This document shows, in pieces, positions 14,801 to 19,120 of a stretch of DNA of 19,120 nt. The notes under the pieces were generated by a model that saw only the letters and a program-made list of their open reading frames with translations, was not told the origin of the DNA and made no database searches. This DNA is from Flavobacteriales bacterium. Lineage in GTDB: Bacteria; Bacteroidota; Bacteroidia; Flavobacteriales_E; Vicingaceae. The DNA lies in contig NVVI01000040.1 of assembly GCA_002402165.1 (NCBI GenBank), positions 8,372 through 27,491 on the forward strand. Direction: 5' to 3'. The translations under genes were made by a program, and so were the position numbers. The number at the start of each line of letters is the position of its first letter. Within the stretch, counting starts at the first letter, position 1.

Positions 14801-16924
14801 ATGAAACTATCCAAACTAGCTTTGTTAGCTTTTTCTGTAATTATTATTACTGGGACTATTCATGCACAAAAACAAGGTGTTTGTTATACTGATGAATATT
14901 TTAATGAAAGAGCAGAAAAAGATCCTTCATTACTTCAGAAAAGGAAAAATTTGGAGAATTACATAGCTAACTTTAAGCAAACGTATGATCCTTCAACCCA
15001 AAAAGCGACCATAATTATACCAGTAGTTGTTCATAATATAACTTGGGTAGATAATAACGGCTTTCTGAAAGGTTATGTTTCTAACGCAGACGTTGATGCG
15101 CAGTTACTTACAATGAACGAAGATCTTAATAGGTTGAATGCAGATGCAGTTGATACAAGAGCACTTTTTGTCCCTTATGCTGCAGTTACAGATGTTGAAT
15201 TTAGATTAGCTCACATAGATCCTAATGGAAATTGTACAGATGGTATTGTAAGAAAAGAATCTCCCTTAAGCTTTAATACAGTGCTAGACGATGCTGTTAA
15301 AAGTGTTAGTTATTGGGATAGTAAAAAATATTTTAATATTTGGGTTATTGACGAGATTCAAGATAACGGAAATGGAAGTTATGTGGCTGGTTATGCACAG
15401 TTCCCAGGAAGCGGAATTAATAATACTTATGGGATTGTTTGTGTAGATCAAAATTTTGGAGCGGGATCTAGAACAATGACTCATGAAGTAGGCCATTGTT
15501 TTAACCTTTATCACACTTTTCAAAGTGGATGTGGGAGTAATTGTAGTAATAGTAGTGATTATTGTTGTGATACACCACCAGTTGCGACAAGTAGTTTTGG
15601 TTGTCCAGTTACAAACAATACATGTTCTAATGATGCGAATGGACCAGATCCTTACGGAACAAACGTACTAGATCAAATTGAAAACTATATGAGTTATAAT
15701 AGTAGTTGTCAAAATATGTTTTCTCTAGATCAAAAAATCAGAATGCTAGCTGTTTTAACTTCTACTAGCACAAGTACTGGGTTGGCTCAATTGTCAACAG
15801 CATCAAATCTTACTGCAACAGGAACTGCAAACCCTTATAGTCCAGTTGTTTGTACTCCAATTGCTGAATTTAATTATGACAAGGAGTTTATTTGTGAAGG
15901 AGCAACAGTAAACTTTACTGACAATTCTTACAATGCAGTACCAACTGCTTGGAATTGGATATTTACAGGAGGAACACCAGCAACTTCGGGAGTTTCAAAT
16001 CCAGCTATTACCTATAATACTGTTGGAGTTTACAGTGTAACTCACCAACCATCAACGTCTGCTGGGACTGGTAGTATAACAAAAACTAGTATTGTAACAG
16101 TAAGTTCACTAACAGCTGATTATGTAGGGCCAATCATTGATAGTTTTGAAATTCAAACAAAATTTGATAATGAATGGTGGGTAAACAGTATGGGAGGTCA
16201 AACATGGGCTTATAATACTACAGCTGCATATACTGGAACAGGATCAGTAAGAATTCTTAATAGGTTAACAGGAACAGATGGTGAGTTGGATGAATTGATT
16301 AGTCCATCTTATGACATATCAACTTCAACTACAAAAACGATGACGTTTAAATATGCTTTTGCAAAGAAAAGCTCTGCTGATACTGATAAAATGTACATTT
16401 ATTATTCAATTGATTGTGGGAATACATGGGTATTAAAACTTCCATTAACAGCCACCACACTTCCAACTGCACCTAATCAATCTTCTGCGTTTGTTCCTGG
16501 AGTAAATGACTGGGTACAAAAATCAATCAATTTATCAACAATAGGCACAGAAACAAATGTTCGATTTAAATTTAGCTTTACATCTGGCGGAGGGAATGAT
16601 ATTTACATAGATGATATTAATATTGGTGATTACCAAGTAGGGTTAGAGAATTTTAGCAATATTGGTAGTTTTAGTGTTTATCCAAACCCAACAAATTCGA
16701 GTGCACAAATTTCTTTCAATTTAACTAAGGATGTAAAAAACCTTAGCATTAAAGTAAGAAATGCAATTGGACAAGAGGTAACTAGTGTTATTGAAGGTCA
16801 ATCGTTTAATTCGGGTAAATACACGTTAAAAATAGATGAGCAAAGAAAATTATCACCTGGTATTTACTTCATAGAGTTTAATGCTGATGATAATGTTAAA
16901 GTTCAAAAATTAATAATTCAATAA
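14801..16924 (+). CDS. Secreted M43-family zinc metalloprotease with PKD domain and T9SS type A sorting domain
   Basis: This 707-aa enzyme is of the M43 (cytophagalysin/pappalysin-like) type. A signal peptide (1-22, THAQ-like end IHA-Q) precedes a propeptide-like region. The catalytic domain has HEVGHCFNLYH, giving zinc ligands H228, H232 and H238 and catalytic E229. It also has the CCDTPP cysteine motif (255-260) and a Met-turn at M297 in ENYMSY. A PKD-like domain spans about 352-434 (WNWIFTGGTP). A jelly-roll-like adhesion domain follows (about 443-608, ending in DDINIGD). The C-terminal T9SS type A sorting domain (about 625-707) includes FSVYPNPT and ends in VQKLIIQ. It is therefore likely exported through the outer membrane and either cell-attached or released. 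Substrates are unknown. A close paralogue lies downstream. Confidence 0.93.
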   Translation: MKLSKLALLAFSVIIITGTIHAQKQGVCYTDEYFNERAEKDPSLLQKRKNLENYIANFKQTYDPSTQKATIIIPVVVHNITWVDNNGFLKGYVSNADVDAQLLTMNEDLNRLNADAVDTRALFVPYAAVTDVEFRLAHIDPNGNCTDGIVRKESPLSFNTVLDDAVKSVSYWDSKKYFNIWVIDEIQDNGNGSYVAGYAQFPGSGINNTYGIVCVDQNFGAGSRTMTHEVGHCFNLYHTFQSGCGSNCSNSSDYCCDTPPVATSSFGCPVTNNTCSNDANGPDPYGTNVLDQIENYMSYNSSCQNMFSLDQKIRMLAVLTSTSTSTGLAQLSTASNLTATGTANPYSPVVCTPIAEFNYDKEFICEGATVNFTDNSYNAVPTAWNWIFTGGTPATSGVSNPAITYNTVGVYSVTHQPSTSAGTGSITKTSIVTVSSLTADYVGPIIDSFEIQTKFDNEWWVNSMGGQTWAYNTTAAYTGTGSVRILNRLTGTDGELDELISPSYDISTSTTKTMTFKYAFAKKSSADTDKMYIYYSIDCGNTWVLKLPLTATTLPTAPNQSSAFVPGVNDWVQKSINLSTIGTETNVRFKFSFTSGGGNDIYIDDINIGDYQVGLENFSNIGSFSVYPNPTNSSAQISFNLTKDVKNLSIKVRNAIGQEVTSVIEGQSFNSGKYTLKIDEQRKLSPGIYFIEFNADDNVKVQKLIIQ

Positions 16925-16930
16925 GAAACT

Positions 16931-16989
16931 CTAGTATTATTTTTATACTAGTTCGGAAGATTTCATGGTTATACAATGTATAATCTATG
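16931..16989. terminator. Two consecutive hairpins after metalloprotease 1 (possible terminator)
   Basis: CTAGTAT (16931-16937) and ATACTAG (16945-16951) form a perfect 7-bp stem with a 7-base AT loop, starting six bases after the stop. A second stem at 16964-16989 pairs CATGGTTATAC with GTATAATC-t-ATG around an AAT loop, with one bulged T and one G-T pair. Seven T follow at 17002-17008, which is too far away for a standard intrinsic terminator. They probably end or stabilise the first protease mRNA. Confidence 0.45.
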
Positions 16990-17050
16990 ACAAAAGACCT
17001 ATTTTTTTAACCGTTTATCAAATAAAGTAAAGAGACTCCTTTTTTTTTAT

Positions 17051-17058
17051 TAAATTTG
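17051..17058 (+). promoter_or_regulatory. Promoter -7 element for metalloprotease 2
   Basis: TAAATTTG, an exact TAnnTTTG, lies 35 bases before the ATG at 17094 and follows a run of nine T (17040-17048). The 15 bases at 17045-17059 are identical to those around the metalloprotease 1 element, pointing to a duplicated promoter core. Confidence 0.5.
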
Positions 17059-17093
17059 AATCACATTAAAAAAGCTTACTAAACACTATTTTT

Positions 17094-19120
17094 ATGAAAT
17101 CAACTAAACTAATTTTATTATCGCTTGTTACTGTATTTGCATTAAATGTTAATGCTCAATCTCAATCTCCTGAAAAAACAGGTGATTGGTGCCAAACAGA
17201 TAAACACGCTGAAGAACAAAAAATTCAAAATCCAGCGTTAATCCAAGCTGAAATTAACTTTAGACAGCGAGTGAGGGATTACATTGATAATAATCCTCCT
17301 TCTTCAACAGACAAAACTAGCCCTTATATAATTCCTGTTGTTTGGCATTGTATAACGGATGATGGAGCTGGATATCTTTCAAAATCAGATATTGAAGATA
17401 ATATGCTTACCATTAACGAAGACTTTCAGCGAACCAATGCTGACGCTGCTAATACAAGAACTTTGTTTCTTCCTTATGCTATGAGTATGAATATTGAGTT
17501 TAGATTAGCTCATCTTGATCCTAATGGAAATTGTACAGAAGGAATAGTAAGGATGGATTCTCCTTTGGGTACTAACGCCTCTGATGCTGTTAAATCTGTT
17601 AGTTATTGGGATAGCAAAAAGTATTTTAACATATGGGCGGTTAATACCATTGGTGGAGGTGGAGGTGGAAGTATAATATTGGGATATGCTCAATTTCCAT
17701 GGTCAGGTATCAATAGTACGTATGGAATAGTTATTGATAGTCGTTTTGTGAGTAGATCTGATAGGACTTTAACCCATGAATTAGGTCATTGCTTTGGTGT
17801 TTTGCACCCATTCCAAAGTGGTTGTGGTAGTAATTGTTCAAATTCTGGAGATTGGATATGTGACACTCCTCCAAATTCAAATTCGACTCAAGGATGTAAT
17901 ACTACGCAAAACCTATGCTCTAATGATGCAAATGGACCAGATCCTTATGGAACTGATGTTGTAGATCAAATTGAAAACTATATGAGCTATGATGCTTGTC
18001 AAAATATGTTTACTTTAGAGCAGAAAGCTGCTATGGAAGCTGTATTAAATTCTACTAATACCTCTACAGGGTTAGATCAGTTAAATACAGCTTCAAACCA
18101 TGCTGCAACAGGAGTTTCTAATCCTTACAATCCACCAGATTGCCCTCCAATAGCTGAGTTTACTTATGATAAGGAGTTTATTTGTGAAGGAGGTACAGTA
18201 ACTTTTACTGATGATTCTTACAATGCTACAGCAACAGCATGGAACTGGACATTTACAGGAGGAACACCAAATACTTCTTCCCAACAAAATCCAGTAATTA
18301 TTTATAATACAGCTGGAGTTTATAACGTAACTCATGAGCCAACATCTAGTGGAGGAACTGCTATTCCCGTTACAAAAACTAGTATAATTACGGTAAGTTC
18401 ATTAACAGCTGATTATGTTGGGCCTATATTAGATGGTTTTGAATATCAACTGGCGCAATTTGACACCACCTGGTTGATAAATGGTGTTGGAGGACAGCCT
18501 TGGGCACTTAATACTTCAGCTGCTTATACTGGAGCAAGTTCTGTAAGAATTCGAAACTACTTTAATAGTGAGGGAGAAGAAGATGAGTTAATTAGTCCTT
18601 CTTATGATATATCTACAGCAACAACAAAAACCATGACTTTTAAGGTGGCTTTTGCTAGAAAAACGAGTGCAGATACTGATAAATTGTTAGTGTATTATTC
18701 TACTGATTGTGGAGCATCATGGTTATTAAAACTACCTATAACTGTAAACTCCTTAGTTACAGCACCTGATAAAGCTACTGAATTTACACCAACATCATCT
18801 TCTGATTGGGTTCAGAAATCAGTAAGTCTATCAACCATAGGAACATCTACTAATGTGAGGTTTAAATTTACGTTTACTAATGGGGGTGGTAACAATATTT
18901 ACCTAGATGACATTAATATAGGTGATTATCAAGTAGGGTTAGATGATTTTAGCAATATTGGTAGTTTTAGTGTTTATCCAAACCCAACAAATTCGAGTGC
19001 ACAAATTTCATTCAATTTAGTTAAGGATGTAAAAAACCTTAGCATTAAAGTAAGAAATGCAATTGGACAAGAGGTAACTAGTGTTATTGAAGGTCAATCG
19101 TTTAATTCGGGTAAATACAC
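17094..19120 (+). CDS. Second secreted M43-family metalloprotease, 3' end cut by window edge
   Basis: This paralogue of the preceding gene starts MKSTKLILLSLVTVF with a signal peptide ending near VNA-Q (residue 21/22). It is open for about 675 codons to the window edge, with no stop. Zinc motif HELGHCFGVLH gives H228, E229, H232 and H238, and the Met-turn is M297; these are exactly the same positions as in the first protease. It also has ICDTPP (255-260), a PKD-like domain (about 351-434), the jelly-roll-like domain and most of a T9SS type A sorting domain (FSVYPNPT onward). A run of six glycines (187-192) replaces a more varied loop of the first copy. It should be active and T9SS-exported. 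By comparison with the first copy, only about 30 residues should be missing. Both copies probably came from a tandem duplication. Confidence 0.93.
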   Translation, partial: MKSTKLILLSLVTVFALNVNAQSQSPEKTGDWCQTDKHAEEQKIQNPALIQAEINFRQRVRDYIDNNPPSSTDKTSPYIIPVVWHCITDDGAGYLSKSDIEDNMLTINEDFQRTNADAANTRTLFLPYAMSMNIEFRLAHLDPNGNCTEGIVRMDSPLGTNASDAVKSVSYWDSKKYFNIWAVNTIGGGGGGSIILGYAQFPWSGINSTYGIVIDSRFVSRSDRTLTHELGHCFGVLHPFQSGCGSNCSNSGDWICDTPPNSNSTQGCNTTQNLCSNDANGPDPYGTDVVDQIENYMSYDACQNMFTLEQKAAMEAVLNSTNTSTGLDQLNTASNHAATGVSNPYNPPDCPPIAEFTYDKEFICEGGTVTFTDDSYNATATAWNWTFTGGTPNTSSQQNPVIIYNTAGVYNVTHEPTSSGGTAIPVTKTSIITVSSLTADYVGPILDGFEYQLAQFDTTWLINGVGGQPWALNTSAAYTGASSVRIRNYFNSEGEEDELISPSYDISTATTKTMTFKVAFARKTSADTDKLLVYYSTDCGASWLLKLPITVNSLVTAPDKATEFTPTSSSDWVQKSVSLSTIGTSTNVRFKFTFTNGGGNNIYLDDINIGDYQVGLDDFSNIGSFSVYPNPTNSSAQISFNLVKDVKNLSIKVRNAIGQEVTSVIEGQSFNSGKY

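Noticed and set aside
15284..15523. Minus-strand reading frame inside metalloprotease 1 (similar ones at 17505-17693 and 18093-18335)
   Set aside because: They lie opposite conserved protease codons, encode no recognisable protein, and have low-complexity composition typical of antisense frames.
17021..17048. Intrinsic terminator at the nine-T run before metalloprotease 2
   Set aside because: No stable stem precedes the T-run; it lies only two bases before the -7 element and is better seen as promoter-flanking sequence.

Overview
The window looks like chromosomal DNA from a member of the Bacteroidota, most likely the Flavobacteriales. It is AT-rich and carries several families typical of that phylum: a PorP/SprF outer-membrane protein, a large adhesin with a gliding-motility-type (CHU_C) C-terminal domain, two secreted M43 metalloproteases with type IX secretion (T9SS) type A sorting domains, and a PafA-type alkaline phosphatase. 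At least seven intergenic sites match the Bacteroidota -7 promoter element TAnnTTTG, while Shine-Dalgarno sites are almost absent.

Layout. The left edge holds the first 34 codons of rnpA on the minus strand. After a 405-base non-coding stretch comes a plus-strand operon (about 430-3652) whose four genes overlap by 4, 1 and 4 bases: a PAP2-family membrane phosphatase, the fluoride channel CrcB/FluC, a PafA-type alkaline phosphatase lipoprotein and a small unknown lipoprotein. gyrB follows with its own promoter and a strong terminator that may work in both directions. On the minus strand lie an unrecognised one-TM protein (5947-6648), a two-gene mercury-type cassette (GDCCVxC protein and MerTP, 6752-7572), and a three-gene surface operon read from 12627 down to 7642 (110-aa exported protein, 1200-aa adhesin, PorP/SprF). 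Plus-strand genes then resume: a cystathionine gamma-synthase/lyase and an SDR oxidoreductase one base apart, then two tandem M43 metalloprotease paralogues. The second protease runs off the right edge without a stop codon.

How the genes work together. The first operon pairs two phosphatases with a fluoride exporter, with stop/start overlaps throughout. The surface operon fits the common Bacteroidota pattern of a T9SS adhesin encoded next to its PorP/SprF partner. The two proteases should be T9SS cargo.

Most notable points: (1) the two proteases are clearly diverged in their catalytic halves but 171/174 nt identical across the sorting domain, which suggests gene conversion or selection on the sorting signal; (2) a dispersed 23-bp repeat occurs in two intergenic regions, and its small hairpin shows a compensatory base-pair change; (3) PAP2 homology extends upstream of the first usable start codon, into a region with no ATG, GTG or TTG; (4) there is a MerTP/GDCCVxC pair without merA or merR. 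I see no IS element, integrase, CRISPR array, tRNA or rRNA. I found no clear evidence for a wholly new multi-gene system. The least-explained genes are the 233-aa protein at 5947-6648 and the 110-aa protein at 12295-12627.
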